A stretch of 64,000 nt of DNA. Origin: Cycas panzhihuaensis. Taxonomy: Eukaryota; Cycadophyta. This document shows positions 63,290-64,000 of this stretch, piece after piece. The DNA is taken from positions 158,541,741 to 158,605,740 of the forward strand of contig CM041465.1 of NCBI GenBank assembly GCA_023213395.1. Direction: 5' to 3'. The position numbers were made by a program, and so were the translations under genes. Within the stretch, counting starts at the first letter, position 1. The number at the start of each line of letters is the position of its first letter. The notes under the pieces were generated by a model. The model saw nothing but the letters and a program-made list of their open reading frames with translations, searched no databases and was not told the origin of the DNA.

Positions 63290-64000
63290 TATGTTGATTC
63301 AAGAGCCTCACATCACATGACAGCAATCAAAAAATGGTTTGAAGTGCTCGAACCATATGATCTTAACAAATCTGTCGAATTGGGAGATAACTTCCCTCTG
63401 CATATAAAAAGAATAGGACAAATTGCCATAAACATTGATGGAAAAGTCCAACGAATAGGCAATATTTTCTTTGTACCATGAATGAAGAAAAATCTCCTAT
63501 CAGTGTCTTAGTTAAGCGAAAAAAAACTAAGAACAATATTTGATGAAAATGGGCACTGTTATATCCATGACATGAAAAAGAATGGTGTTGTTATAGTTGA
63601 AGGAGAAAAATGTAATAGGTTGTACAAACTTGTTATAGTTGAAGGAGAAAAATGTAATAGGTTGTACAAACTTCTCTCCACTCCTGTGTTGTCGGATAAA
63701 GGACCTACAAGGTCTACTTCTGATGTAAAGTCTTTCGTTGTGACCAACAACGATATTAATGAAATGTGGCATTTGAAGTACGGTTATATCTCCCATGATA
63801 GACTATAAAAGCTAAAAAAATGAAGATGGTAAAAGGTCTGCCTGACATCCAATTTAATTCCTTTGTATGTAAAAGTTGCATGATGGGAAAACAACACAAG
63901 ATTCCTTTTCAAAAAGCACATGGCATGCACAACATAAGCTAGAACTAATTCACACCGATTTGTGTGGCCCATTCACACCAACATCAACAAATGGAGCAAG
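63290..64000 (+). pseudogene. pol: Protease and integrase start of Cop-E
   Basis: The protease site reads YVDSRASHHMT, with the catalytic DSG changed to DSR. Stops lie at 63479-63481 and near 63510. A 42-base in-frame duplication follows. Integrase begins with WHLKYGYISHDRL, then CKSCMMGKQHKIPF and the first catalytic region LIHTDLCGP near the window end, with frame changes after 63800. Confidence 0.8.
63590..63673 (+). repeat. 42-bp in-frame tandem duplication in Cop-E
   Basis: Two exact copies (63590-63631, 63632-63673) encode VIVEGEKCNRLYKL twice. Exact identity suggests a recent event. Confidence 0.94.

Larger units (their letters stand above)
61409..64000 (+). mobile_element. Cop-E, 5' part of a Ty1/copia element in Cop-D gag
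   Basis: A probable LTR at 61409-61605 (TGTAAAAGGTAATG...CTCTTCA, 197 bases) is followed by a degenerate PBS, a leader with gag from 62294, protease and the start of integrase. It runs off the window end. The LTR tip and gag group it with Cop-H, -N, -K and -F. Insertion site: the Cop-D gag codons for SSIKE. Confidence 0.82.

Overview
The window looks like intergenic DNA from a vascular plant nuclear genome. It is AT-rich, there are no bacterial-style operons, and almost every long reading frame belongs to an LTR retrotransposon. Primer-binding sites (PBS) match the plant-type initiator-Met tRNA 3' end (TGGTATCAGAGC). The only non-transposon coding signals are two spliced exons of a leucine-rich-repeat-like protein (28897-29574, minus strand) and a decayed LRR receptor-like fragment carried inside a retroelement (32601-33051). 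I cannot name the species; the density of nested LTR elements fits a large genome.

Layout. 1-7346: Ty1/copia element Cop-A (family 1, LTR about 550 bp, unusually long leader before gag), 5' LTR cut by the window edge. 7347-7689: nothing recognised. 7690-8830: degenerate 22-bp tandem array. 8820-13560: decayed Ty3/gypsy element on the minus strand with a scrambled domain order. 13570-15440: second copy of the same gypsy family on the plus strand, head to head with the first. 16236-27827: 5'-truncated copia element Cop-H, interrupted by two solo LTRs (16921-17292, 17452-17865) and two full copia elements, Cop-N (18204-23520) and Cop-K (23715-27678). 27828-30661: the only stretch with host-like exons. 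30667-35645: TRG-1, a minus-strand LTR element without pol. 36162-64000: a Russian doll in which Cop-G is broken by Cop-F, Cop-F by TRG-2 (a second pol-less element), and TRG-2 by three family-1 copia elements, Cop-B (39945-47741), Cop-C (50114-56996) and Cop-D (57861 onward). Cop-D is in turn broken by Cop-E (61409 to the window end).

Target-site duplications confirm the nesting: AATAC for Cop-B, GTGAT for Cop-C, GTGTC for Cop-K, GTTTT for TRG-1, ATTGT and GTGAA for the solo LTRs, TATTA/TATTG for Cop-N. LTR-pair divergence counted by eye gives a consistent relative order: Cop-K under 1%, TRG-1 0.8%, Cop-A 1.3%, Cop-C 1.4%, Cop-B 2.0%, TRG-2 about 4%, Cop-N 5.2%. No copia or gypsy polyprotein is intact.

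The most novel item is the TRG pair. TRG-1 and TRG-2 are diverged LTR elements of about 4-5 kb that lack protease, integrase and RT. Both encode a gag-like protein with a lysine-rich segment where a zinc knuckle would be expected, followed by a second, hydrophobic, unrecognised domain conserved between the two. Their polypurine tract and LTR tips match those of the Cop-H/N/K/E/F copia group, which suggests mobilisation in trans by that group. TRG-1 also carries an antisense fragment of an LRR receptor-like gene.
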